A stretch of DNA of 10,147 nt from Pseudomonadota bacterium. GTDB taxonomy: Bacteria; Pseudomonadota; Alphaproteobacteria; Rhizobiales; Hyphomicrobiaceae. The notes under the pieces are model-generated. The model was not told the origin of the DNA, ran no database searches, and saw nothing but the letters and a program-made list of their open reading frames with translations. This document shows positions 1 through 6,994 of the stretch, in pieces. The stretch is taken from NCBI GenBank assembly GCA_023390485.1, contig JAEWCT010000257.1, forward strand, positions 1 through 10,147, read 5' to 3'. Position numbers and translations under genes: made by a program. Numbering within the stretch: position 1 is the first letter of the stretch; each line of letters opens with the position of its first letter.

Positions 1-1181
1 GTGAAGACCTGCCCCGGCTCGGGAATGGTCTGCGCCTCGTGAATGACGAGACCGGCGACGGTCGTTGCCTCGTCGTCGGGCAGATCCCAATCAAGATGGC
101 GATTGAGGTCGCGGATTGCAACGGTGCCATCGACGTTGACGGTGCCATCCGACTGCATGCGGATGTGGCTGTCGGGCATATCGTGCTCGTCGGTAATCTG
201 TCCGACGATTTCTTCCAGAATGTCCTCGAGCGTGATGAGACCTTGCACCTCGCCGTATTCATCGACGACGAGGGCCATCTGCATTTTCTTTTTCAGGAAC
301 TGATTGAGCTGATCCTTCAGCGTGGTGGTATCGGGAACGAACCACGGCTCGGACGCCGATTTCATAATATCGAGCTTATCGGGCCGCCAATCGGTGCGCG
401 ACAACGCCTGCAGCAGATTTTTCGTGTGAAGAACGCCGATGATATTCTCCGGCTCGTCCTTCCAGAGCGGCACGCGCGTATATTGCGAGCGGAGTACGGA
501 ATCCAAAATCTTCGCCGGCGGATCGTCGGCGTCGATCGTCTCCATCTTGGTCCGATGGACCATGATGTCCGCCACCTGCAGATCGCGGAGATCGAGCACG
601 CCGCCGAGCATCTCGGCATCGCCCTTGGCGACGGTACCTTCTTTCGCCTGTAGATCGATGGTGCCGCGAATCTCTTCATGTGCGGCGAGAATGTTCGCTT
701 CGTCGTCGGCCTTGCCGGGCGTCCAGAGCAGAATGTAGCGCACGATAAACTCGATTGCCCTCGTGAAGGGCGTCAGAGCATAGATCAAGATCTGCATGAC
801 CGGCGCCACGATCAGGGCCACACGATCGGCGTAAGCAAGGGCGTAGGTTTTCGGCAGCACCGCGGCGAAGATCACGATCAGGATCGTGATGATGGCAGTC
901 GCGTAGGCGACGCCGACCTCGCCGTAGAGGTGGACCGCGATGTTGGAAGCGAGTGCGGCGGCCAGCACGTCGACCAGGGTATTGCCGAGGAGAACCGTGC
1001 CGATCATCTTTTCCGGCCGCGACAGCACCTTGTTCACGAGGGCGGCGGAGGCATTGTCGTCTTCCTCAAGCGCGTGCATACGCGCGCGGGATGCGGCTGT
1101 GAGCGAGGTCTCACTGGCGTTGAAGAACGCCGACAAGATGATCAGCAGCAAGATCGCAACGAGGCTTACGACTATGGACAT
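1..1181 (-). CDS. CNNM/CorC (HlyC/CorC) family membrane protein with CBS pair, 3' end cut by window edge
   Basis: This 393-residue open stretch starts at ATG 1181 and runs off the left edge. Residues 1-150 form a DUF21/CNNM transmembrane domain: a hydrophobic first helix (about 3-20) followed by NASETSLTAASRARM, then GNTLVDVLAAALASN (66-80), then further helices near 92-110 and 120-150. A cytoplasmic CBS pair follows at about 200-330, with the family motifs DIMVHR (205-210), TRVPLW (235-240), VVDEYGEVQGLITLEDILEEIVG (305-327) and DEHD. The start of the C-terminal CorC_HlyC domain is visible at about 340-393 and its end is missing. The start is fixed by an in-frame TAG 36 bases upstream, no other ATG between, and AGGAA 12 bases before the ATG. 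Family members are magnesium/cobalt exporters or ion-homeostasis proteins of the inner membrane; the old name haemolysin is misleading. The gene lies 71 bases downstream of aroKB on the same strand, so cotranscription is likely. The exact substrate is inference. Confidence 0.93.
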   Translation of the reverse strand, partial: MSIVVSLVAILLLIILSAFFNASETSLTAASRARMHALEEDDNASAALVNKVLSRPEKMIGTVLLGNTLVDVLAAALASNIAVHLYGEVGVAYATAIITILIVIFAAVLPKTYALAYADRVALIVAPVMQILIYALTPFTRAIEFIVRYILLWTPGKADDEANILAAHEEIRGTIDLQAKEGTVAKGDAEMLGGVLDLRDLQVADIMVHRTKMETIDADDPPAKILDSVLRSQYTRVPLWKDEPENIIGVLHTKNLLQALSRTDWRPDKLDIMKSASEPWFVPDTTTLKDQLNQFLKKKMQMALVVDEYGEVQGLITLEDILEEIVGQITDEHDMPDSHIRMQSDGTVNVDGTVAIRDLNRHLDWDLPDDEATTVAGLVIHEAQTIPEPGQVF

Positions 1182-1252
1182 GGCAATTCGCTGTTCCTGA
1201 TCAGGAGAGGCAGCAGTCTAACACATCAACCGGTTGCCGATGCTTAAAATGC

Positions 1253-3031
1253 TCAGCGGGCAATTTCCCGGGCGAGGAACGCCAGCACGGTTTCGGGCGC
1301 AACGTCGCGCGAAACGAAAGCTTGACCGATGTCGCGGACGAGAATGAAGGCGAGCTTGCCGGCTTTAACTTTCTTGTCCTGACCCATCAGCCGCAGCAAT
1401 TCGGCGGGGTCTGCCGTTCCGCCCGGAATGTCACTGATTTTCGTCGGGAGGCCGACGCCGCGGAGATGGTTCGCCGCCCGCTCGGCACGGCCCGGCGGAC
1501 AGATGCCAAGCTCCTCCGACAGGCGGATCGCGAGACACATGCCGATTGCGACGCCTTCGCCATGCAGGAGGCGATCGGAATAGCCGGTCCAGGCTTCGAG
1601 GGCGTGACCGAAGGTGTGACCGAGGTTGAGCAACGCGCGGTCGCCCGTCTCCGTCTCGTCGCGGGCGACGATGGCGGCCTTGGCGGCCACGCTCGTCTCG
1701 ATTGCAGCGGTCAGAGCTGGTCCATTGTTGCCGAAGACGGCTCGCCAGTTTGTTTCAAGCCAGGAGAAGAACGGCTCGTCGCCGAGAAGGCCGTACTTCG
1801 CGACTTCGGCATAACCGGCGCGCATCTCACGCGGCGGCAGCGTCGTCAGAACAGCGGTGTCGGCGATAACGAGGCTCGGCTGATGGAAGACACCAATAAG
1901 GTTTTTTCCCTGCGGGGTATTTATGCCCGTTTTGCCACCGACGGAACTATCCACCTGAGCAAGGAGCGACGTCGGGATCTGAACAAAGCGCACGCCGCGC
2001 CGCAGGATGCCGGCCGCGAAACCGGCGAGATCGCCGATGACGCCGCCACCGAACGGCAAAACGAGATCGCCGCGTTCCAGCCCCATCTCCAGAAGCCGTT
2101 CCGAGAGCGTCGCCAAATCGCGGAAGTTCTTCGTCGCTTCGCCCGGCTTCATGATGACCGAGCCGGCGAACATGCCCGCAGCTTTCAGGCTCTCCTCAAG
2201 CGTTTCGAGATGAAAGCGTGCGACGTTCTCGTCGGTCACCACGCCGCATTTGACCTCGCCGAACCGCGCTTTGAGCAACGCGCCGGTGTCACGAAGAATG
2301 CCGCGGGCGATCAAAACATCATAGGAACGATCGGCGAGATCGACGTGCACCGCTCGGGATGGATTTGCGTCAAGAATGGACATTTTGGGGATTTCGGTTC
2401 CGGCGGCGAGGCGGCTTATGATCTCGGCAACGATGACGTCGTGCGGCTCGTCGCGGCTTTCGACGGTCATGTCGGCTTCAGCATATATCGGATAGCGCTC
2501 TTCGATCAGCTTCCGCATCGTCGCTTCGGGATTGCCGTTGCGCAGAAGCGGACGGTGATCGCGTTTCGACACCCGGCGCATAAGGACCGGCAGGTCCGCG
2601 CGCAACCAGATGGAAATGGAGGTGTCTTTGATCCGCCGCCGCGTTTCCGGATTGATGAAGGCGCCGCCTCCGGTTGCAAGCACTTGCGGACCATTGCCGA
2701 GCAGCCGGGCGATCACCTTACGCTCACCGGCGCGGAAATGGGCCTCTCCGTGATCGGCAAAAATCTCGTTGATAGTCTTGGCGGCGGCGCGCTCGATCTC
2801 GTCATCGGCATCGACGAACGGTAGATTGAGTTTGAACGCTAAGCGTTTGCCGACCGACGACTTGCCACACCCCATGAGGCCCACGACCACGATCGGCCGC
2901 TGACCGATGTTCTTTTTGGCGCGCTCGATCGCTTCGGCTTCCATCATCGGAGGCTCAACACCGACGGGTTCGGTAAGTTCGTCGGTTTCTTGGTTGGTTT
3001 CTGGCGGCAGGCCGCGCGGCGGGGTGGTCAT
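1253..3031 (-). CDS. aroKB: Bifunctional shikimate kinase / 3-dehydroquinate synthase (AroK-AroB fusion)
   Basis: One 592-residue frame encodes two shikimate-pathway enzymes of the cytosol. Residues 45-210 are shikimate kinase (ATP + shikimate to shikimate 3-phosphate): Walker A GLMGCGKS (51-58), the DxD shikimate/Mg motif (D74, D76), FR at 99-100, GGG (121-123), the lid arginine in RPLL (160-163) and R179 in ERYPIY. Residues 217-592 are 3-dehydroquinate synthase (DAHP to 3-dehydroquinate, NAD and metal dependent): GGGVIGDLAGF (328-338), PTSLLAQVDSSVGGKTGIN (353-371), AEVAKYG (408-414), GHTFGHALE (471-479) and HGEGVAIG (490-497). Both active sites look intact. The first 44 residues are a proline/glutamate-rich, probably disordered leader. 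I chose ATG 3031; the frame stays open to a GTG at 3148, but that extension is cysteine- and tryptophan-rich and unlike either family. A downstream Met pair (residues 29-30) is another possible start. The enzymes catalyse non-consecutive steps (2 and 5). Confidence 0.95.
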   Translation of the reverse strand: MTTPPRGLPPETNQETDELTEPVGVEPPMMEAEAIERAKKNIGQRPIVVVGLMGCGKSSVGKRLAFKLNLPFVDADDEIERAAAKTINEIFADHGEAHFRAGERKVIARLLGNGPQVLATGGGAFINPETRRRIKDTSISIWLRADLPVLMRRVSKRDHRPLLRNGNPEATMRKLIEERYPIYAEADMTVESRDEPHDVIVAEIISRLAAGTEIPKMSILDANPSRAVHVDLADRSYDVLIARGILRDTGALLKARFGEVKCGVVTDENVARFHLETLEESLKAAGMFAGSVIMKPGEATKNFRDLATLSERLLEMGLERGDLVLPFGGGVIGDLAGFAAGILRRGVRFVQIPTSLLAQVDSSVGGKTGINTPQGKNLIGVFHQPSLVIADTAVLTTLPPREMRAGYAEVAKYGLLGDEPFFSWLETNWRAVFGNNGPALTAAIETSVAAKAAIVARDETETGDRALLNLGHTFGHALEAWTGYSDRLLHGEGVAIGMCLAIRLSEELGICPPGRAERAANHLRGVGLPTKISDIPGGTADPAELLRLMGQDKKVKAGKLAFILVRDIGQAFVSRDVAPETVLAFLAREIAR

Positions 3032-3210
3032 TTCGGCGCCGTCATGCCACGAACCAAATACGTTCGCAAATTGGAAACTTACCTGTAAGCCACAGCAGAC
3101 CCAAACCTTCTTGCCGATCCACTGAGCGTTTGTTCGGCAAAATACCACATTGAGTCATAATCACGCCTTCAAAGATGTTCACCTAGCTGGCGGGGACGGA
3201 ACAGAGAGAA
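3032..3210. promoter_or_regulatory. Divergent intergenic region between aroKB and the small membrane protein gene
   Basis: This 179-base gap must hold the promoters for the leftward aroKB/CorC unit and the rightward small-protein unit, because both genes are first in their directions. It is more AT-rich than the flanking coding DNA. On the plus strand CATAAT at 3156-3161 matches a sigma-70 -10 box at five of six positions and lies 50 bases before ATG 3211, but no good -35 box precedes it. On the minus strand TATTTT, just downstream of the GTG at 3148, is a weaker -10-like string. I see no clear operator or hairpin. Promoter function is inferred mainly from gene orientation. Confidence 0.4.
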
Positions 3211-3354
3211 ATGCCGAGCCTTTTCCGGCTTTTATTGGTACTTTGTGCGCTGACGGCGCTGGTTCTCGGGGGGCTCTACGTGCTGGCGACCCGCTTCGAG
3301 CCCGAGCAGCAAACCATCAGCAAGCCCGTGCAGAATATCAAAATCCGGCGGTGA
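3211..3354 (+). CDS. Small single-pass membrane protein of unknown function, 47 aa
   Basis: ATG 3211 to TGA 3352-3354 encodes 47 residues. The N-terminus MPSLFR is followed by a single strongly hydrophobic helix (about residues 4-26, leucine/valine/alanine-rich, ending GGLYVLATR), then a short polar tail with FEPEQQ and ISKPVQNIKIRR. This suggests a bitopic inner-membrane protein with a short periplasmic tail. A purine-rich GAGAGAA precedes the ATG. The TGA stop is directly followed by the ATG of the next gene, which argues for translational coupling. From memory, short proteins of this shape (one helix, then a Pro/Glu/Gln segment and an I-x-x-PV motif) sit beside aroK/xerD in other Rhizobiales, sometimes mislabelled histidine kinase. 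That resemblance was not checked by a search. No catalytic motif is visible and I assign no function. It is easily missed because of its length. Confidence 0.72.
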   Translation: MPSLFRLLLVLCALTALVLGGLYVLATRFEPEQQTISKPVQNIKIRR

Positions 3355-5340
3355 ATGGTGATGGTGTATGCACACCGAAGACGACTAGAGCGTTTCCGCT
3401 TTTCTCTGAAGCGCGAAAACGCTCTAGCCTTTTGTTTTGACGCAATTCCGGACGCAAAACCGCTGCGCACTTTTGCTGGAATTGCTCTAGCGGCCGCCGG
3501 GGGTATCGCCGTGCTCGCGCTCCTTTCGATTGGGGCGGCTCCAGCTCCCGCCGCCGCCCAAGATGCGCCAGCATCGTCGGCTGCCAAAAAGAAAGCCTCG
3601 CGCAACGACGCCTATTCCCCGCCGGCCGAGCAGCGAACCTATCTGCAGCCGTTGGACGGGCCAGCAGGAAGCTCCAGCGGCAGCGCTACCTGGGGGCAGC
3701 CGAACCCAGACAGCGCGGTACAGCCGGATTCCAGCCGCGGTGGCCGGTCCGACCCGCAGAACGGCGTGGTGCGCGGCGCCATTCTCCCGGGCGTCGAAAA
3801 AGATGATCTTGCGCCTGTCATGTCCGGCGACGGTTCCGGATTGCCTTATGAACTCTGGGGCGGATTGGACGTCAACGGGCTCGAAAAGCTGATCAGCACG
3901 ATCGAGATTCCGCCGCGCTCGCCTGTCCTTCATGAATTGTGGAAGCGGCTCATCACGACACCTTCGCCCGGTTCGTCGAGTGCGGATTTCGCAGCGCTCA
4001 GGCTCGAGGCGCTATATCGCTCGGGGCTGGCGCGGGAGGCGGCAGCCGAAATCGCAAAGCAGACGGGCGGCGAAAATGCGCTGCTCCTCACGCTCGAAGC
4101 CCGCAACGAACTTGCGTCGGGACACTCGGACAAGGCCTGCGAACTCATCGCGCGATCGTCAACGCTGAAGGGCAGCATCCCAGCGCGTCTCAAGGGTCAG
4201 TCGATCCTGATGGCCGGGTACTGCTCGGCGATGCAGGACGACAAATCATCGGCTGGCCTCGCCGCGGATCTGGCGCGCGAAGAAGGCGTTCCGACGTCTC
4301 CAGGACTCGAGGCACTCGACGCTCTCGCGATCAATTCCAAGCCTCGCTATTCGCCCGTGAAGCAGATCACGCTGCTCGATTACAGGATCGCGGAGAAGGT
4401 CGGCGGCCTGCCTCACAAGACCGTTCTAGAGAAGGGCGAGCCGGCGCTGCTCGTCGCGCTCGCAAGCGATCATTCGACGCCCGTCGATCTTGGGCTACCT
4501 GCGACGGAAGCGGCCGCACGACTGAATGCGCTTTCACCGGAAGCGCTCGCGGGCATCTATCGCGTCAACGCGGAGCAAGTTCCAGCCGACGATCTCTTGG
4601 CCGGACGCGGGCCGCAGGGCGTCGCCCGCCGCGCGGCGCTCTTCAGGGCGTCCGAAGACGAGCGGACCCCGATGCGCAAGGCGCGGCTGATCCGGGCTTT
4701 CCTCGATGACGCCAAGCGTGAAGGCCTCGGCATGATCGGCGCGCAAATGATTGCGCCTGCCGCATCACAGCTGCAACCCGCGCCAGAGATCGTGTGGTTT
4801 GCCGAAACGGGCGTTGAAATCGGCTTGGCGTCGGGCAAGTTCGGTATGGCTCGCGATTGGATCGGCGTCGCCGATCAGGGCGGCGGTCCTGGCCTTGGGG
4901 CTTGGCGGGCGCTCATCGATATCGCCGACACCAATGAGCCAGACCGAGGCAAAAGCTTCTCCGTCCTCGAGAGCTACGTATCGAACGGCCGTTTCCCTAC
5001 GGCCGCGCTTTACCGCCTGACGACGGTTCTCGAAGCGCTCGATTATCTCGTTCCCATTCCGCTTTGGGATGCCGCAAACAGGACGCCGCAGCCGACGGCC
5101 GGCTATCTGCCGGAGACTGGCGTGCTCACCGAATTACAAGTTGCATCGAAAAAGCAGGAATTTGGCCATAGCGTCCTTCTGGTCATGAAGGCGCTTGGAC
5201 CGAACGGGGCGCAGGACGCCAATCTCATCGCTCTTGGCGACAGCATTCGCGCGCTGAAACGCGCCGGTCTCGAAGCCGACGCGCGGCGGCTCGGACTTGA
5301 GGCGCTGCTTCCTTCGTGGCCGCACACGGAAACGAATTGA
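3355..5340 (+). CDS. Large exported/periplasmic alpha-helical protein of unknown function
   Basis: The frame encodes 661 residues with no family I can name. A hydrophobic stretch at about residues 38-60 follows basic residues and ends in an alanine-rich APAPAAAQ with a plausible signal-peptidase site near residue 69, so export to the periplasm is likely. Residues 70-165 are Ser/Pro/Gly/Gln-rich and probably a disordered linker. Residues 165-660 are mostly amphipathic helices with alanine/leucine patterns (for example 209-235, 241-268, 381-400, 435-458) resembling TPR/Sel1-like solenoid repeats, though I cannot align clean repeats. The start is uncertain. ATG 3355 abuts the previous stop; ATG 3361, two codons later, is better spaced from GGCGGTGA at 3347-3354. 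A GTG at 3511 is possible but would leave a signal sequence without basic residues. The N-terminal codons run through a dispersed palindromic repeat. The stop overlaps the ribosome site of xerD. Confidence 0.8.
   Translation: MVMVYAHRRRLERFRFSLKRENALAFCFDAIPDAKPLRTFAGIALAAAGGIAVLALLSIGAAPAPAAAQDAPASSAAKKKASRNDAYSPPAEQRTYLQPLDGPAGSSSGSATWGQPNPDSAVQPDSSRGGRSDPQNGVVRGAILPGVEKDDLAPVMSGDGSGLPYELWGGLDVNGLEKLISTIEIPPRSPVLHELWKRLITTPSPGSSSADFAALRLEALYRSGLAREAAAEIAKQTGGENALLLTLEARNELASGHSDKACELIARSSTLKGSIPARLKGQSILMAGYCSAMQDDKSSAGLAADLAREEGVPTSPGLEALDALAINSKPRYSPVKQITLLDYRIAEKVGGLPHKTVLEKGEPALLVALASDHSTPVDLGLPATEAAARLNALSPEALAGIYRVNAEQVPADDLLAGRGPQGVARRAALFRASEDERTPMRKARLIRAFLDDAKREGLGMIGAQMIAPAASQLQPAPEIVWFAETGVEIGLASGKFGMARDWIGVADQGGGPGLGAWRALIDIADTNEPDRGKSFSVLESYVSNGRFPTAALYRLTTVLEALDYLVPIPLWDAANRTPQPTAGYLPETGVLTELQVASKKQEFGHSVLLVMKALGPNGAQDANLIALGDSIRALKRAGLEADARRLGLEALLPSWPHTETN
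3385..3490. repeat. Rhizobiales-type dispersed palindromic repeat, two hairpin units
   Basis: The stretch opens with a perfect 11-base inverted repeat, CTAGAGCGTTT (3385-3395) and AAACGCTCTAG (3417-3427). After one mismatch the stem gains three more pairs (3397-3399 with 3413-3415). A second unit has GCAATTCC (3442-3449) paired with GGAATTGC (3478-3485), and GTTTTG (3434-3439) paired with CAAAAC (3455-3460). The motif GCTCTAG recurs at 3421-3427 and 3484-3490 as a unit boundary. From memory, AGAGCGTTTCCG...CGCTCTAG followed by CCTTTTGTTTTGACGCAATTCC...GGAATTGCTCTAG is an abundant intergenic element in Bradyrhizobium, Rhodopseudomonas and Hyphomicrobium. Here it lies just after a well-supported start codon, in a frame open through its whole length. 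Confidence 0.72.
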
Positions 5341-5347
5341 GGGCTCT

Positions 5348-6280
5348 ATGACGCCAGTCGCCGAACGCGATGGCCACCTCGCGGATTTTCTTGCCATGCT
5401 GACGGCCGAGCGCGGCGCTTCGGCAAATACCATCGACGCTTACACTGCCGACCTCGAAAACTTTACCGGCTTTTTGTCAGATAGAGGAATAGCGGCACCT
5501 GACGCCAAGCCGGCCGATGTGCAGGCTTATCTTGGGTTCCTCGCGAGCGAAGGGCAGGCGCCGACGTCGCGCGCGCGGCGGCTTTCGGCCATCAAGCAGT
5601 ACTTCCGGTTTCTGCTCGCGGAGGATTTGATAGCGCTCGATCCGACGGCCGGCTTGCAGGGGCCGAAGAAGCAGCGCACGCTTCCGAAAGTTCTGAGCAT
5701 TGCCGAGGTGGACCGGCTGCTCACCGTTTCGCAAGGCCAGTGCGAAGGCCAGGAAGGCCACGCACTTTTTCGAGCTTTGCGCTTTCATTGCCTTCTCGAA
5801 ATTCTGTACGCGACCGGCATGCGCGTTTCCGAACTCGTCGGGCTGCCGCGCAGCGTCCTACGCGGCGACAAGCGCGTTCTCACAATAAAAGGCAAGGGCG
5901 GCCGCGAGCGGCTAGTTCCCCTTAACGCTACGGCGCGCGCGGCGCTCGATGCCTTCCTCGACGTTTCCGGACGCTTCGATAATTCCGAGTGGCTATTTCC
6001 TTCGAAGTCGGCGCTCGGCCACGTGACCCGGCAAGGCTTCGCGCAGGATCTCAAAGGTATCGCCGAAGCTGCGGGAATCGCGCCAGAGCGCGTGTCACCG
6101 CACGTCTTGCGTCATGCGTTCGCCAGTCATCTTCTCGACCGCGGCGCCGACCTCAGAGCCGTTCAGCAGCTTCTCGGCCATGCTGACATTTCAACGACGG
6201 AGATTTATACGCATGTGCTGCAGGAGCGACTGAAGGCGCTCGTCAACGCCCATCACCCGCTCGCCAAAAACAAGACCTGA
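5348..6280 (+). CDS. xerD: Site-specific tyrosine recombinase XerD
   Basis: The protein has 310 residues, close to the usual 295-310. It resolves chromosome dimers at dif, acting with XerC under FtsK control. Residues 8-95 are the SAM-like core-binding domain (ADFLAMLTAERGASANTIDAY). Residues 110-305 are the catalytic domain with the full tyrosine-recombinase set: R159 in ATGMRVSEL, K183 in KGKGGRER, H252 and R255 in SPHVLRHAFASHLL, H278 in LLGHAD, and nucleophile Y287 in TEIYTHV. HVLRHAF and IYTHV fit XerD better than XerC, which usually has HALRHSF and RYTDV. ATG 5348 was chosen because GAGGG at 5339-5343 lies four bases upstream and overlaps the TGA of the preceding gene, implying translational coupling. 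An upstream in-frame extension to 5297 would overlap the neighbour and is unlike the family. No dif-like site was recognised nearby. Confidence 0.97.
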   Translation: MTPVAERDGHLADFLAMLTAERGASANTIDAYTADLENFTGFLSDRGIAAPDAKPADVQAYLGFLASEGQAPTSRARRLSAIKQYFRFLLAEDLIALDPTAGLQGPKKQRTLPKVLSIAEVDRLLTVSQGQCEGQEGHALFRALRFHCLLEILYATGMRVSELVGLPRSVLRGDKRVLTIKGKGGRERLVPLNATARAALDAFLDVSGRFDNSEWLFPSKSALGHVTRQGFAQDLKGIAEAAGIAPERVSPHVLRHAFASHLLDRGADLRAVQQLLGHADISTTEIYTHVLQERLKALVNAHHPLAKNKT

Positions 6281-6295
6281 ACAAACGCCGGCAAT

Positions 6296-6307
6296 CCGTT
6301 GCAACGG
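6296..6307. promoter_or_regulatory. Perfect 12-base palindrome upstream of the PPOX/POT gene pair
   Basis: CCGTTGCAACGG is a perfect 12-base dyad in the 54-base gap between xerD and the PPOX-fold gene, 27 bases before ATG 6335. An alternative wider pairing joins CGCCG (6286-6290) with CGGCG (6305-6309). No T-run follows, so an intrinsic terminator is unlikely. A dimeric regulator's operator is possible, but palindromes this short arise by chance in GC-rich DNA. Confidence 0.25.
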
Positions 6308-6334
6308 CGCTTGCAAATGAAGGGAGAATGCCCG

Positions 6335-6994
6335 ATGAGCCGCCTATACGGAGACATCCATCGCGCCATGCAAATGGCTTTCGACACGCGTGCGATGGCG
6401 GACAGGGTCGAGGCGGTTGCCCTCAAGCCCGAGATCGACGACAGTGCCAAGGCTTTCATCGAAAGCCGGGACATGTTCTTCCTGACGACAATCGACGATC
6501 GCGGCCGTCCAACGGTCTCTTACAAGGGCGGCACTCCCGGCTTCATCAAGGTGCTCGATGCTCACACGCTGCTCTTTCCGAGCTACGATGGAAACGGAAT
6601 GTATCTGTCGATGGGCAATATCTCGGGCAATCCCGAGATCGGCATGCTGTTCATCGACTTCGAGAGGCCGTTCCGTTTGCGCGCGCAAGGCCGCGCCGAA
6701 CTCATCGTCAGCGGATCCGAGCTCGAGGGCTTCAAGGAAGCCGAGATGGCGGTGAAGGTGAGCATCCACGAAGTCTGGATGAATTGTCCGCGCTATGTGC
6801 ACCGCTATGAGAAGATCGAGAGTTCGCGGTATGCACCCGGCGTCGAAGCGGAAACGCCATTTTGCGAGTGGAAGCGCATCGACGCCATGCAAGATGTGCT
6901 GCGTCCGTTCGAGCAGCGCAAAGTCGAGGAACTCGGAACCACAACCATCGAAGCTTGGATAGGTAAAGTCATGACCGGCGACAAGGGCGCATAA
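6335..6994 (+). CDS. Pyridoxamine 5'-phosphate oxidase-fold (FMN-binding split barrel) protein
   Basis: The protein has 219 residues and belongs to the broad PPOX-like flavin-binding split-barrel group. The core is at about residues 37-128: FIESRDMFFLTTIDDRGRPTVSYKGG (41-66), GFIKVLD (69-75), LLFPSYDGNGMYLSMGNI (79-96), NPEIGMLFIDFERPFRLRAQGRAEL (99-123). These are the typical strand, cofactor and dimer-interface segments, including a (G)N-xxxNP-x-hGhLFID pattern. Known members are FMN- or F420-dependent oxidoreductases or haem-binding proteins; this one lacks features that would make it the biosynthetic PdxH, so no substrate is assigned. The C-terminal part (140-219) is helical and probably specific to this subfamily. 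ATG 6335 follows AAGGGAGA by about eight bases; earlier in-frame ATG 6317 and TTG 6299 lack such a site. The stop overlaps the next start by one base, so it is probably cotranslated with the peptide transporter. Confidence 0.85.
   Translation: MSRLYGDIHRAMQMAFDTRAMADRVEAVALKPEIDDSAKAFIESRDMFFLTTIDDRGRPTVSYKGGTPGFIKVLDAHTLLFPSYDGNGMYLSMGNISGNPEIGMLFIDFERPFRLRAQGRAELIVSGSELEGFKEAEMAVKVSIHEVWMNCPRYVHRYEKIESSRYAPGVEAETPFCEWKRIDAMQDVLRPFEQRKVEELGTTTIEAWIGKVMTGDKGA

Noticed and set aside
39-653. 204-codon open frame on the plus strand opposite the CorC-family gene.
   Set aside because: It lies antisense to the CBS domains, which have clear conserved motifs on the minus strand.
1227-1236. Palindrome CAACCGGTTG between aroKB and the CorC-family gene.
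   Set aside because: It is only ten bases, with no T-run on either strand and no promoter nearby; it is expected by chance at this GC content.
1322-2824. 500-codon open frame on the plus strand opposite aroKB.
   Set aside because: It is antisense to a gene with intact motifs of two enzymes. Its translation is low-complexity and unlike any family, and such frames are expected where GC-rich codon bias removes stops.
5348-6280. XerD considered as evidence of an integron, phage or integrative element.
   Set aside because: Length, motifs and housekeeping neighbours fit the core chromosomal XerD. No attachment site, tRNA or cargo genes are seen.
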